This document shows, piece after piece, positions 22,301 to 33,227 of a DNA stretch of 34,005 bases. The DNA is from Paraglomus occultum. Lineage: Eukaryota > Glomeromycota > Glomeromycetes > Paraglomerales > Paraglomeraceae. A program made the position numbers and the translations under genes. Location: assembly GCA_910592205.1 (NCBI GenBank), contig CAJVPJ010000220.1, positions 1-34,005 of the forward strand. Direction: 5' to 3'. How positions within the stretch are numbered: position 1 is the first letter of the stretch; every line of letters starts with the position of its first letter. The notes under the pieces were generated by a model. The model was given only the letters and a program-made list of their open reading frames with translations, did not search any database and was not told the DNA's origin.

Positions 22301-22467
22301 CAAAGGGTTGATTTCTTGGGGAAAAGTCCTCGTTGACATTAGCTACTGCCTGTAGGACCGAGAAGAGTTGCAAAGCTATGAATTTTTGGTTGTGTAAATG
22401 GCAAGAGACGAAGCAAAAAAATGGAAAAGTTGTTGTTGTTCCATATCCTTTATTAACCCATTGGTAG
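19395..22467 (+). CDS. PSO2: SNM1/PSO2 DNA interstrand cross-link repair nuclease
   Basis: Nine exons, 19395-19713, 19817-20181, 20292-20592, 20711-20777, 20864-21058, 21164-21681, 21758-21912, 21993-22279 and 22356-22467, join to 772 aa. The C-terminal half is a metallo-beta-lactamase/beta-CASP nuclease: entry motif VDAFKYGQIPNCTAYFLSHF, metal-binding HFHSDH (352-357), DANHCPGSVLFLF, HTGDFR, then beta-CASP motifs A (VLYLDTTYLN), B (VPYSEHSSFREL) and C (HIVPTVN). The enzyme is a 5'-3' exonuclease that trims DNA during unhooking of interstrand cross-links in the nucleus. The N-terminal half is disordered and charged. It contains NATIFNFF (90-97), close to a PCNA-interacting PIP box but with Asn for Gln. 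I see no UBZ zinc finger. An insertion rich in Lys and Glu interrupts the beta-CASP region (about 430-500). Exon 3 boundaries are the least certain. Confidence 0.9.
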
Positions 22468-24293
22468 TGATCTAGACGTCGGGTGAGTAATAATTGTATT
22501 ATACGTATTTTGCGTGTCAATGGTGATGCATCAACAGCTTGTCTGATAATAAACCAAAGCTTTGAAATTTAAATGCATGTAATAAATCGAATCGAGGGAA
22601 TATGCGAAAGTAGCGTTCGCTCGCCGACGATATATACGATTAATGGTATATCAGCAAGTATTTCACGCTCTTAACTTTGAACATATATACTTTCAATGCT
22701 TTAGAATAGTAACAATGATTTTAGGGTACAATGCTATAATAGGACACAATCGCCAATTGGAATTACTATGGCAGTTGGTTGCACTACTAACAAGGAACCC
22801 AGAAATTATCTCGCTTTGTATTGTGAGGTTACAATGACACAACTTGCGTGTAGCACCTTCATAACGCAAGTCTGTCGCTATTGGAACATGTAATACTGAA
22901 TAAACTTTGGTTTGAAAAATCCAATCTCGACAAACAAAGGTGAAATTTTTTAGCAAGCCCCTTATTGAGTTTTTAATTTGAAGTTTTACGTTGTAAATCG
23001 AGTTTTTCAAGTCTTAATCTGTGAGTAGTATGGAATCAATTGTTCAACGAAAAGTGTACAACTTGCGAAGTATTAGTTCTGCCTTGGCGTACGACGGACG
23101 GCTTGTTGTAACGATCTTCATTGGTAACGAGGCAAATACGCTAAGGATGGCTTTCCTTTTGGTTAGTTAATTGCCGCGATACTTGGACAGATGAGACACA
23201 AGCCACGATGTACAATAATTATGATCTCCATAATAAGGTGATGTTTATACTAGTTAAATATTAATGGCTTTGTATTTTCTGATAATATAATCCGTATAAC
23301 GTATTTTATTACTATATTTTTACCACCGCTACATCCCGGAAAGGTAATGGCATACTATATCGTGAATGATGATAGAAAGCATTAGCATTGTCGTTTTATT
23401 GGCTTGTCTTATTATCGGGTATTAATCGACATGAAACTTTTTTTTTGTGGCGCGCTTTGTCGATTGTTGCAGATTAAAAACACAAACAATGTTTCAAACT
23501 ACTGATTGGCTTGAATTGTTTTTCCTGATATCTTTATTTAGAAAGATCAAAGCAGAGCTAGTGTAATGGGATTTACCAATCTCAAACGTTGGTGCTACAA
23601 AATTTTAAATCAAAAAATGCACGCCTCAAAGTTTTGTCTGCCATTTATAAAAAATACAATTTCCTAAAGACAGTCTTAAAAAAAATACGCACCATTACCT
23701 TGGATGTAAATTTTCAATTCAGACTCGGATAACAAATACAACCTGTTAGTTCTTGTCTTCAATCTCAAATACCCCCGTGATCAATTGTGACAAGTGTCAC
23801 TATAGTAATAATACATGTGCCTTCTTTATGAGTTCTATTAACCTCTCAATGTGATTACTATAAAAAGAGGTTGGTTATTCACCCTTAGTCATGTCAGCTT
23901 TTATTTATAGACTTGACTTTCCTTGCAATCATTGTGAAAAGATTCTGGTAAATGAGAATGAGGATGAACCGTATTTGACGCAAAACCATCGCACAACGCA
24001 TAGGAAAATGTAATGCTTGCATTCATTGCAACCAACAACAGGCTGCAAATCATTGTTAGTGTTGTGCAATCCATAACACTAAAGTAGGTAAGAATGCACA
24101 ATATGCGACACAAGGAATTTTCGATGCTAATATTCATACATGGTCCTCTTCCACATTTAGAGGTCGTTAGCCTTATTTTGAATATCCGGCATCTTGATAT
24201 GTGATTATAAAAGTGCAGCACGAAACGAAACCCTCGCTCTCTCTAATCAAAAAATCACAAACAGCTTTCTGCACAAGCATAATATCCTACACA
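22468..24293. other. 1.8-kb intergenic region, no gene seen
   Basis: AT-rich with only short unsupported ORFs on both strands. It contains a TATAAAA box near 23859 and the Pal1-like gene promoter at the right end. No repeats of note. Confidence 0.5.
24206..24213 (+). promoter_or_regulatory. TATA box of the Pal1-like gene
   Basis: TATAAAAG lies 88 nt before the ATG at 24294. It is a canonical core-promoter sequence in a suitable position; inferred only. Confidence 0.5.
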
Positions 24294-25078
24294 ATGTCGG
24301 CTATCCAACATCCATTATCACTCAATACACAATCAAGTCTCAATGAGCCATTGCTCGCTTCGGATAAGAGCGAAGTAGCTACAGTTGCTCCTTCTGAAAT
24401 CACCGATCTGGAGAATGCATCTTTATACGACTATGCAAACAACGATTGTGCAAGCGATCGAGCGCTCTTGATAACAAAAGCCTCGTTGGCCTCTTTGCAA
24501 ACAGTCGGCTCTCACAACTCGGGACATGCACGGTGTCATTCGGAATCCGCTGTTCCAACCGAGGATGGATTGGCAACTTTTGATAAAATGAATAGGCGCA
24601 TAACGTATAACGACATTAATCTTAAGCAACTACCGCAAGTTGATTATATAGACCAACTTGATATTACGGGGATATACGGAGGAGCACGTAAGTCAGCCAG
24701 TTTAAAATCATAAAACATCTTTCTCTCGCTGTTGCCTGCAAACAACTGACAGACATATAATCTCTAAATCCAGTATTCCATCACGAAAGTCCGTATGATC
24801 GTGCACTTTCATACCACACTGAAGCGTCGGCACAAGTATTTGGTGAAAGCGAAAACGTTTTTCCAACAACACATACCAGCTCGCCATATGACGAAAATTC
24901 CTATGTATCGTACGAACCCAACCCTGTCAGATACCGAGATAGTTTTCTCGAGGGTTCAACAGCATACGGATTCCGATCGAACGATGACGATTTAGCAAAA
25001 ATCAAGAGAAAGAGCTTCTTTAAACGGATTAGTCGAGCCGGATTTCAAGGAAAGAAACAAGAAAACAAGACAACATAG
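24294..25078 (+). CDS. Pal1-like fungal cell-morphology protein
   Basis: Two exons, 24294-24687 and 24774-25078, give 232 aa. The first half is Ser-rich and disordered, with a NEPLL dileucine-like motif. Across the splice junction the frame reads DYIDQLDITGIYGGALFHHE followed by SPYDRA. The order 'two-component helix, then FHH-E/D-GPFDA-like motif' is what Pal1 family proteins show (fission yeast Pal1 acts at the cell cortex in polarity and endocytosis). Here the motif is FHHESPYDR, a relaxed version. The C-terminus is strongly basic (KRKSFFKRISR), suggesting binding to membrane lipids. The family call rests on this one motif and on overall character, so it is moderate; a lineage-specific cortical protein is the alternative. 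No close partner gene in the neighbourhood. Confidence 0.6.
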
Positions 25079-25415
25079 GATTCATTATGTGCAGTGGAAT
25101 AGAATGTTTAGACTGCCGAGAAGGGAGAGAGAGAGAGGGTGGTGGGTGGGTAGCTAGTGGTATCGGATCAAGCAAAAAGAGGGGTTTTTTGTATCATACC
25201 TAAATAGTTAGGTTGAATTAAAGAACTCGGACTGTTGTAATATAGGACAAGTGCTAGTAGATACTATTATCATACCGGAACATTCATAATATATATTATT
25301 GGGTATATACACCAGTCAGTAAGACGATTTGGGAGAAAGTGATTGAATTATATGCGTGGAATATTAATACTGTCAACGGTTCATTCGCGAGTTTACTGTC
25401 AGAACGCGGTTCCTC
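25079..25415. other. Intergenic, presumed 3' UTRs
   Basis: Contains a GA run (about 25124-25138) followed by G-rich GGTGGGTGGGTAG; nothing else recognised. Confidence 0.5.
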
Positions 25416-25619
25416 TTATTGATCGATCAGAACTGATATGGTTTTCATATTAATATGGTAGTTTGGGTAAAAAAGCCAAGGACTATCCAAGTCTTTTTTA
25501 TCATACCATGTAACCAGATCGGGACAATCCTTCCAAGCTTGGATTAGTTCTTCACTTACTCCGTGTTTCTCCTGTAGCATGGGATCTGGTTGGGGAAATG
25601 GCTTGGATCTATTCAGCAT
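25416..25619 (-). CDS. Small hypothetical protein, 67 aa
   Basis: A single open frame from ATG 25619 to a stop at 25416. The sequence looks coding (balanced composition, motifs such as KHGVSEELIQAWKDCPDLVT and DSPWLFYPNYH), without low complexity. No signal peptide or membrane segment. It lies downstream of, and in the same direction as, BLOC1S1 (stop at 25912). It could be an independent small gene or the last exon of a gene whose other exons I could not find. No family recognised. Confidence 0.4.
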   Translation of the reverse strand: MLNRSKPFPQPDPMLQEKHGVSEELIQAWKDCPDLVTWYDKKDLDSPWLFYPNYHINMKTISVLIDQ

Positions 25620-25911
25620 TTCTATTCGACATCAAATCAGATTGCCCTTTACAATAGTTTCCGTAATCGACATTGCTTTTTTCGATATCACATATCAATG
25701 TACTGGGTGGAATGGTTACAATTAACTTCACGCGTTTTAAGAGTCGCCCTAATACCAAGTTTTAACTTAATTAGCTTGAAGTTTCCGCCATCGTACCCAG
25801 ATAAACATATGCGAATGCGTTGTGAGAAACAAAATTTAATATTAAAATAAGTCTCAATTTATTTTAAAGATCGTTTGTTCTATGTAAATCGTTAAATATA
25901 AACCTACGAGT

Positions 25912-26675
25912 TTATCTTTCATCCTTGGTTTCACTAACTACTGCTGATGACTCTGCACTTGTCGACTCGATGATCGGTTGTGGTGACGTGATCACTTCAT
26001 CACCTCCGATGCTACCTGCGAGCAAAACATACAGATTAAAAATTATTATATTGGATTACCCAATGCTATCCATGATGGTACGCGAATCTCATAGGTACCT
26101 TTGTGAACGAATTCCAATGTCAACGCTATATCTCTCATATCCTTTTCTATCACTTGAGCCCAATTCTCCACATCGCCCAGTTCCTATATGAAGGAATGAT
26201 TGCAACACATCGTAAATAAAATTAAGATTAGAAGCTAATAACACGACTCTCCCAGTAGATTTTGTTAATTTTTGACCTTTAGAGCATTGCTAAAGTTGTC
26301 AACCATAGTGAGCCATTGCTTAGTTTGTTTCGTGTACTTTGCTGTTGCTGTTGAAAGTTGGCGAGCTTCCGATTCGATTTCACGTTGAGTTTTAAAAATT
26401 AAGCTGACTCTGTTCAATAAAAAAGGTTACTCATGTGCTCCATATAAACTATAAGTTAACGTTCGGCTGACCTCTCATTCAAGGCATCTGTCAGAGCGTC
26501 TGCCGTTTCGTTAACTGCTTGGACAGCCTCTTTACGGAGCAGTTCTATATAACAGCAATTTTTGTTGTATTAATTATATATGCTTATGAATCGAATCTAA
26601 TGTTGATATCTAACCATTTTTCTTCCGTATAGCCTGCTGTTTCTGTGTATGTTCTCTTACGAGACGCGAAAGCAT
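25912..26675 (-). CDS. BLOC1S1: BLOC1S1 / GCN5L1 homologue
   Basis: Five exons on the minus strand, in transcript order 26675-26615, 26544-26472, 26409-26277, 26183-26099 and 26015-25912, give 131 aa. The start MLSRLVREHTQKQQAIRKKN matches the family's opening (MLSRLLKEHQ...). The middle TAKYTKQTKQWLTMVDNFSN and the end ELGDVENWAQVIEKDMRDIA are diagnostic. The protein is almost all helix and is a subunit of BLOC-1/BORC-type complexes that act in lysosome or vacuole positioning and trafficking. The animal protein is also linked to mitochondrial acetylation. The last exon is a Ser/Thr/Glu-rich tail with no conservation expected. It is divergent from the Nudix gene, with 163 bp between the two start codons. 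Every small intron has GT..AG ends and phases agree. Confidence 0.92.
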
Positions 26676-26838
26676 TGTGAACAAAATAGTATCGTTGCAA
26701 ATAACGCCACATGTTTAAGATTTGAACGGGCCAAAAAAGCGACGAGAACCATAATTGACATTGATGTGACACGAGTTCTTGGGAAATATTAATTAGTTTC
26801 CGGAAAGTTGATGGAACAAATCAAGCCATAAATATTGA
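26676..26838. promoter_or_regulatory. 163-bp divergent promoter region (BLOC1S1 / Nudix)
   Basis: The start codons of the minus-strand BLOC1S1 and the plus-strand Nudix gene are only 163 bp apart, so both promoters and leaders lie here. No clear TATA box is seen in either direction. Confidence 0.6.
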
Positions 26839-27947
26839 ATGCTAAAAACCGCATATAAGCATTTTCATCGTTCACCTCTATCACTTTGCGGTCAACGCTT
26901 AACTTTGCCTTGTAAATTTCTTTGCCGTTTCACGTCCATCTCACCGCCAGCATATCGTAAAATGTCCACAATTCATATAGCTGGAGAGCGCATACCCGTG
27001 ACAGCTGCTTACCCAGATATTAACGTTTCAGCTGTCTTGGAATTTGCACCATTCAAGGAATGGGCTGATGCAATGTCCAACGAAAAAAGTCAATCGGCAG
27101 AAAGGAATAATTTGGAGATTAAAAAGATCGAAATACAGAACGTTGACTATTTTGGCCCGAAAATTGGATTTATCAAGTTCAAAGTAGATGCGAGATTGGT
27201 TGAGAACGGAAAGAATGTTCCCGGAATTGTATTCATGGTTGTACTGCTTCTTCTACAAGAAGTTTTTTTTATTGTGTTGGTGACTGATTTTTACAAGATG
27301 ATTAATAACTTCCTAAATTCGTTCAATACAACTTTTTAGCGTGGAGGATCGGTTGCTGTTCTTCTAATCCTTAAATCTAAAGATGGCGATAATGTGACGG
27401 AAGAGCATGCTGTTCTTACTTGCCAAGCGCGTCTCGCTGTTCCTTCATTATCATTTCAAGAAATTCCTGCAGGTTTACTGATGTTCCTTTGCGTCCCTCA
27501 TATAACCAACAAAAGCATCATCACATCCAACCTTTAACATCAAAAACTACCGCGTGCTTTTTTTTATTCATCCGAAATTTAGGAATGCTTGATGGATCAG
27601 GAAATTTCAGCGGAAAGGCCGCAGAGGAAATAAAAGAAGAAACGGGTATCGAAATAACCGAAAACGATCTCATAGATATGACGGATCTAACCTATGGTAC
27701 CGCATTCCGCGGCGCCTATCCATCAGCAGGCGGATGTGACGAATTTATGCGGTTATGTTTATGTGTTAAAGAAATGAAACGACAAGATGTTCTTACATTA
27801 GAAGGAAAATTGAGTGGGATGCGAGACCATGGAGAAAGCATCACCGTTAGATTAGTAAAATTGGATGATCTATGGAAAATACCGGATATGAAAGCATTGT
27901 CAGCTTTAACTTTGTATCACAGGTTGAGAAAGGAAGGAAAGATATAA
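26839..27947 (+). CDS. Nudix hydrolase, NUDT14/NUDX14-like sugar-nucleotide pyrophosphatase
   Basis: Three exons, 26839-27237, 27340-27472 and 27583-27947, give 298 aa. The layout matches plant NUDX14 and animal NUDT14, which cleave ADP-glucose or UDP-glucose: VFMRGGSVAVLLIL, CQARLAVPSLSFQEIPAG, Nudix helix, then SAGGCDEFMRLCLCVKEM and DHGESITVRLVKLDDLW. The Nudix box is G-x5-G-x7-EEIKEETGI, so the EExxEE metal-binding core is kept. The usual Glu at position 7 is Gly and the Arg of REUxEE is Glu. The first 41 residues are basic and Ser/Leu-rich (MLKTAYKHFHRSPLSLCGQR), like a mitochondrial presequence. A second in-frame ATG at 26962 (residue 42) would give a cytosolic form. Substrate is inferred from family only. 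Confidence 0.87.
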
Positions 27948-28114
27948 AAGGGAGGGGAAAGGGTCGAGAGACCACCAAATAGATGAAGAATGGAAACAAA
28001 CTGCGGTTTTATTATGTAGATTAACTTGTCTCTCAATCTATGACTGATTTAATATAGATCCGTGTTTAACTCGTCTAAACTTTTCAATTATCTGTACAAG
28101 GTTAATACCAGAAC

Positions 28115-29214
28115 TTAAGAATCCAAATCCATTTGTTGCTGCGTTGGTTCGGTAATTCTAACAACCCGTGCTTTAACTCTAGCAGAAGGGGCTTTGATAA
28201 GCTCAATATGCCGTTGTACTTCGCGTAAATTGTCTGCCTTTTCACGCTCCTTCTTTCCAGCCATTCTGTACAATAGGAACAAGGTTAAATAGTGTTCCTC
28301 TGATCGCATCTTGTGCAATACCATCCGCATGATTATGCTCTATGCAAGATCCCAATAAACTGCCTTTCGAACTCACCTGTTCTTGTAAAATGCCCGTTCA
28401 CGTCGTGCTCTGATCTCGGCAACTTTCTTCATTGCCTTTAGTGTTGTTGCCATAAGATCACGGTCATAACGAACTGGCACATTACGTCGTTTTTCAAACT
28501 CAAATGTGGAATCCTAAGACAAGAGGGAGAGAGTGGGAAAAAGGTAAGCAATAGTGATTACAAATGAAAGTGCGAATAGAAATAAACTAATGTTTACGTA
28601 CAATTGTCATTTCCTTTCCGAATGCTTTCCTAAACGCTTTAGTCCATCGAACTTTGCGTGGATTGCGTTTATGTTTGAATGCAGCGTGACATTTGCTCCT
28701 GCAAAATCGGAAGACCTATATCGTATGAAATGCAAATAAGTCAACCATATTTGTCGTTATAGCCACACACAAACAAAATAACTTGGTTCTCATAGATAGT
28801 AAGCGTTCGCCGGAGATGTTTACATAAAAGTTTGAATGTGAAAGGCTAACGTTGATCTATTGCCTCAACCGTTTCATATTATTCAACAAGAAAACACGCA
28901 GTCTTGGGGTAGGGGGCAACAACAATTTATCATAGTTTACCTTTATAAACTACAGACATAAATTGATATTTGACTAGCTTCTGACATAAAATCGAAGATT
29001 TTTCGATATCCCTCGACTATAAAAGTAAGAATTCTCAAAATAATAGTCAACAAAGTGTTGGGCATGAGAACCGAGTTATTTTATTTGTATGGCCTTAGTA
29101 AGAAAATCACGGATTTACATGATAGAGACATACTTTGCTGTCATTCCTTACAAACATCATCCCATGACCAGGATATATTGTCGAAGAACAGAAGTAACAC
29201 TTCTCTAAACGCAT
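28115..29214 (-). CDS. RLP24: RLP24, 60S ribosome-biogenesis factor (L24e family)
   Basis: Four exons in transcript order 29214-29134, 28715-28602, 28513-28377 and 28265-28115 give 160 aa. The start [18 protein letters not shown] and, after a 418-nt intron, [20 protein letters not shown] make the L24e zinc ribbon (Cys pairs CYFC and CRSKC). These are followed by [34 protein letters not shown] and a long basic helix. The combination and the C-terminal extension distinguish RLP24 from ribosomal protein eL24. RLP24 holds the eL24 site on nuclear pre-60S particles and is exchanged in the cytoplasm with the help of the AAA ATPase Drg1. The first intron is the longest clear one in the window. I first considered an acceptor at 28699, but the VFRFC sequence shows that exon 2 starts at 28715. 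Confidence 0.93.
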
Positions 29215-29344
29215 AATTCGTATAAGAAAGAAAGGTGATCAAACATCTATTGATCATCATTCAAAAATTTTTAGCGGTTGTAAATCATCACGTGAGTTTT
29301 GACAAGCATTTAAATAAATTAATTACAGGAATCCCATAGCTCGC

Positions 29345-29417
29345 GGGGACGTAGCTCAACTGGTAGAGCGCTCGCTTCGCATGCGAGAGGTACCGGGATC
29401 GACGCCCGGCGTCTCCA
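29345..29417 (+). tRNA. tRNA-Ala (anticodon CGC)
   Basis: A complete 73-nt cloverleaf with no intron. The acceptor stem GGGGACG/CGTCTCC includes the G3:U70 pair that defines alanine tRNAs, and the discriminator is A73. Anticodon arm CTCGC-TTCGCAT-GCGAG reads CGC, decoding GCG. The D arm (GCTC..GAGC) and T arm (CCGGG-ATCGACG-CCCGG) are intact; the T loop begins with A, as in many eukaryotic tRNA-Ala genes. CCA is not encoded. It lies between the divergent RLP24 start and the 3' end of the fusion gene. Confidence 0.97.
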
Positions 29418-29422
29418 TTTTT
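29418..29422 (+). terminator. RNA polymerase III terminator of tRNA-Ala
   Basis: Five T directly after the discriminator base, the standard Pol III stop signal. Confidence 0.8.
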
Positions 29423-29629
29423 CGGTTACGTCACGTGTTCAGAGTATTTAGTTAACATACTAATATTTATTTTTCATACGAAGTTAATTTGATTTGAAAT
29501 AAATTTTCGACGTTAAGAAAAAATGCGTGTTATCTGTTTGTTGCCGAAACATTTTGCATATTCGTTCACACAATACTAACACATGCGTCTTAACGGGTAA
29601 ATTTAAGCAATTACATTAATCTAATTTAA

Positions 29630-31967
29630 TTATTTATTTATAGAGTCAGGGAGTTCTACAGTAACATTATCGTCTAGTGCAACCTCTTCACAGTCCTCCT
29701 CCGGAACACCAGATTCGTAGACAAAACAAACGAAGTCCGTAACCTAAACATTATGTTATAAACTCTAGCGTTAGTGTTCAAGAACAGCTATAGGTGAGTC
29801 GCTTAGATTTAAACTCCCTCTTACTTGTTTCAAGGCAATCATGGGGTGATGCCAGACACCAGGATTATAATTAATGCCTTGTTCAGAGGACCCGATAAAG
29901 GCTCGTAGAGTTGACAAATCTGGCTTGTTATCTGCAAAGCAATAGGATAGTTAAAATAATGATAACGGCTTAAGCAATCAAAACATGGCTTCAATAAATT
30001 TCTACACAAACACCCATCCAGAATTGGAAATTGTACCTTGCCCGTTTAAACAAACAATCACTAAATACCCCTCGTTCATTCCACTTGATAGTGGAACGAA
30101 TGCCTGAGAAGAGTATAAATGACGTTCCAGTAATTTCACTTCAAACGGAAACTCGGTCGTCGGTTGGCAATGATACAGACAAATATTCTGCTCAGCCTTT
30201 GCTATGAGCTTCCCGTCCTGTGTTATAGTGGATTGTCGAAAGTTCACCGCTTTCGCTATATGATTGTATTTGCGAGCTGTCCCCTGATTTGCAGGGGTCA
30301 CTCGAATACCATGCGTAATTGACATTGCGAATGGGGAATTAAGGTTTGGTTCGGCAAATGCCTCTATCACTTGTCCGTATGCTGCAAATTGCTCATTTGT
30401 CAGTGGTGCGGCGACAATCGCGTAAGACGGAGAGGTGTTGTGTGTGCCAATCGAATGTCCGTTTGTTTCGCCGTTATTGTTCGCCAACGACAACGCAAGT
30501 TGACCAAAGAGACGCAGCCGTTTGATACCGCCATCTTTAGATAATTAGATAGTGTTAGCGAGCTACTATGCAAGTCCATCGGAAATGCAATTATATACGT
30601 TACCGGGATACATAGTCATTTTAACATGACTGAATTGCCAATGAGTTTTCTTCAGCCGAAAGTGATATTGCTTATCTGGTCCTAATTTGGATCGCGGTAG
30701 AATGTTTTCCCATTCGGTCGTGTCATCAGGAATTTCCTGCACCAATCAATGCACGTCAATACATGATTTGCAAAAGGAATTATCAGCAAGAAAACAATTC
30801 AAATCGACAGACCAAATCCGAGAAACACCCATCAAGCATAACACTATCTGGAAAATTTCCTTTGAAATACGCCGTATCAATCTCAGCATCTTTCAAATAC
30901 CCCGGAGCCCCGAGCCGAACAATAATCCAGTCGCAATGTCCAGGCTCCCTGGACCTTTTTGTCTCCCATCCATCACTCATGTCCTTCCCACGACCTGGGA
31001 GTAATATATTGTCCTTTGCACCGAAATGTTGGTCGCTACATGAGACGACTTTGCCTCCGTTACCAATAAACGCCAGATCAATGGAGGCAGTTTTGTCGGA
31101 CGGCCAAATGGGTCGTACGTTCCCATAAACTCGAAAACGAGCCTATTTAGATTGACTGAGCCTATTTAGAACTTCGATTGAAATTTTCGGAGTTAATATC
31201 GGATGAAAATGTACTTACGACACCACCGTCTGGGTATATGTTCAGTTTGACATGAGTATAGAATTGTCGGTTGTTTTGAACTCTGAAATAATGTGATGCG
31301 CTAGGGCCTAGGTCGACTTGCGGCAGTATCTCATCCCACTATAGAATGTATTCGAGTTAAAAAAAAAAGCCTATCTGGATTACTGACAACAGGTCGCGGC
31401 AAACTCACGAAAGTATCATCGCCGGGCTCTGGATCTTTGTCTGGAGAATGACACCCTTCGACATTAGCGGCCGGAGGGTGATTGCCATTAAAATACGATG
31501 TGTCAATATCAAACGCCTCAATTGTTCCAGCAAAAGCGAGTTTGATGATGACCCTTTACAAAATCAAAGAGTGAGAATTAGCCGATGCGAGCCAATGTTG
31601 AACGAAAGCGTCTAGTCGACGGATAATAATTGTAATCGGTCTCACTAACCAATCGTAACTTTTATTATGTCGACGGGTTTCCCACCCGTCGTACCAAGCA
31701 CCTCGATCCGTAAATCTGGATGGATCTCGCACGGGTTTTTCTCTCTTTATCAAGTTTTCTGCTTCGGCAAAGAACTCATCGCTGCAGCTCAAGATTTTCC
31801 CACCTAGGAGTGAACAAGCAAGATCTATCCCAACAAAAACGTTAAAACAAGATTTCCAACAGCGCCTCTTAAGTGATAGTCACTAGAAAGCTACATATAC
31901 CAATGTAATTTGTCTTGATATCCTTTTCTCTATCAGTACGCGTATATTGGATGTATTTCTCTGGCAT
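29630..31967 (-). CDS. Bifunctional allantoicase - ureidoglycolate lyase
   Basis: Nine exons in transcript order: 31967-31901, 31803-31650, 31553-31409, 31338-31219, 31142-30813, 30736-30604, 30534-30037, 29931-29825 and 29743-29630. They join in frame to 555 aa. Residues 1-about 327 are allantoicase with its two internal repeats, each with GWET(R/K)R..DW, an I(D/A)T(S/A)YF(N/K)GN loop, and a closing (P)DGG(V/I).R.R(V/L)(Y/F)G. Allantoicase splits allantoate into ureidoglycolate and urea. A 25-residue Asn/Gly/Ser linker leads to a full ureidoglycolate lyase (about 352-555: [46 protein letters not shown]). That enzyme makes glyoxylate and a second urea. No stop, ATG or intron separates the halves; exon 7 spans the junction. 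In budding yeast the two are separate genes (DAL2 and DAL3). The exon 5 donor (GTCTGT) is weak. No PTS1 or signal peptide is seen. Confidence 0.92.
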
Positions 31968-32213
31968 TTTGTAGTGCACAGGTTAATTTACGAGAACGAA
32001 ACAGGACCTGTTTAAGGGATGGCTTTATATGCGATCGATGAAGTAGACTTCTACTCCTTATTCCAAAAAAGCTAGATTGTTGCATGTACGAAAACCTACG
32101 TTAGTGTCACTTGGATCATTACAAAACCAATGCTAGGATAGTTTCTCTTGTGTAGTATGAGCTTCGATGTAACCATGGGGTGCATTTGAGCTTCCATATA
32201 TATAACAGGGTTC

Positions 32214-32302
32214 TGATAACCGATAAGCTGATAACCGATATACAGGCGATAGCGAAGATCGACATCGAAACTCAATACTAATATAGAAAGATGACTCGAT
32301 AA
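32214..32302. promoter_or_regulatory. Cluster of five HGATAR (GATA-factor) motifs
   Basis: TGATAA 32214, CGATAA 32221, TGATAA 32229, CGATAG 32247 and CGATAA 32297, with another near-match CGATAT at 32236. Three lie at 7-8 bp spacing. They are 247-335 bp upstream of the fusion gene's ATG. HGATAR is the binding site of fungal nitrogen-control GATA factors (AreA/Gln3 class). Confidence 0.55.
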
Positions 32303-33227
32303 CGAAAGCGAAGGATAAATTCAACGTAGATCACACATAACAATAGGAAGATTCTAACATTATACAGCAGTGTGAATGTGATATTTTATTGCTTCAATTT
32401 TCACATACGTTTGTTTGTTGATGGTAACTATGATGTAATATAAAGTATTATAACTTTACGTCAATGCGTATATACAATATATCACTTCGAACTTTGTATA
32501 TCGATAAATTCCCATGTATTGTTGATCAATATTACGGACTTAAACGTATTAGTATCTCTACTGTCAACGTGATGAGGTAACTGAATCGTGGTATCAATAT
32601 AGCAGCTATTGATGATTTTAATACTTCACTAAGACTAACAGCTAATGCCTTTCTCTTTATTATTATTATTGAAACGTTTACTGAAATAGGACGCTCGACA
32701 TGATTTCCCCTTTCTTCTTTTTGGGAAAGATAAATTGCATGTTATTACTCAGACCAATAATTCTTGGGTTAGATACAAGGAAGTAAATCCTCTAAATATC
32801 AAGTATCGTTTCAAACTTGGGTTTCATATGTCATAAGCTATAACGTTTTTCATGGACAAAGTACAAAGAAAATTGGATCTATTTGCGAAAACGTCAAGGC
32901 TTGAACTTTTATTTGACGGCTCGATACAGTAGCAACGTAAATAGTAAAATAGTGTATGATGTAGCAGAATATTTTTATGACTTTATCAACGGGGACAACT
33001 ATCATTGTATGAAATGAGTATCAAGAATGAGGCTTAATTATCTAACTTATTGTGCAGACTATAATCATTTCATATCACCTTTTTGTATCCCTGTTATCAT
33101 TTGAACCTCTTTTCAATATTTGCCACAAGATGGTGTTGTATCATAATTATACCGCGGGTGATCGTTCAGTAATTGGTCTTGCTTTTAATCGAGGTTTTAT
33201 TTTTGCTCGAAAATTGCTAATACAGTT

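Noticed and set aside
22693-23010. 105-codon minus-strand ORF downstream of PSO2
   Set aside because: No recognisable motif, no exon partners; likely chance frame in AT-rich DNA.
28602-28698. RLP24 exon 2 starting after the AG at 28700-28699
   Set aside because: It would remove VFRFCR, which belongs to the zinc ribbon; the AG at 28717-28716 keeps it and gives matching phase.
30002-30493. A separate ureidoglycolate lyase gene starting at 30493
   Set aside because: The codon there is TTG, and the upstream frame is open and continues into conserved allantoicase sequence (GIKRLRLFG) through a proper splice junction.
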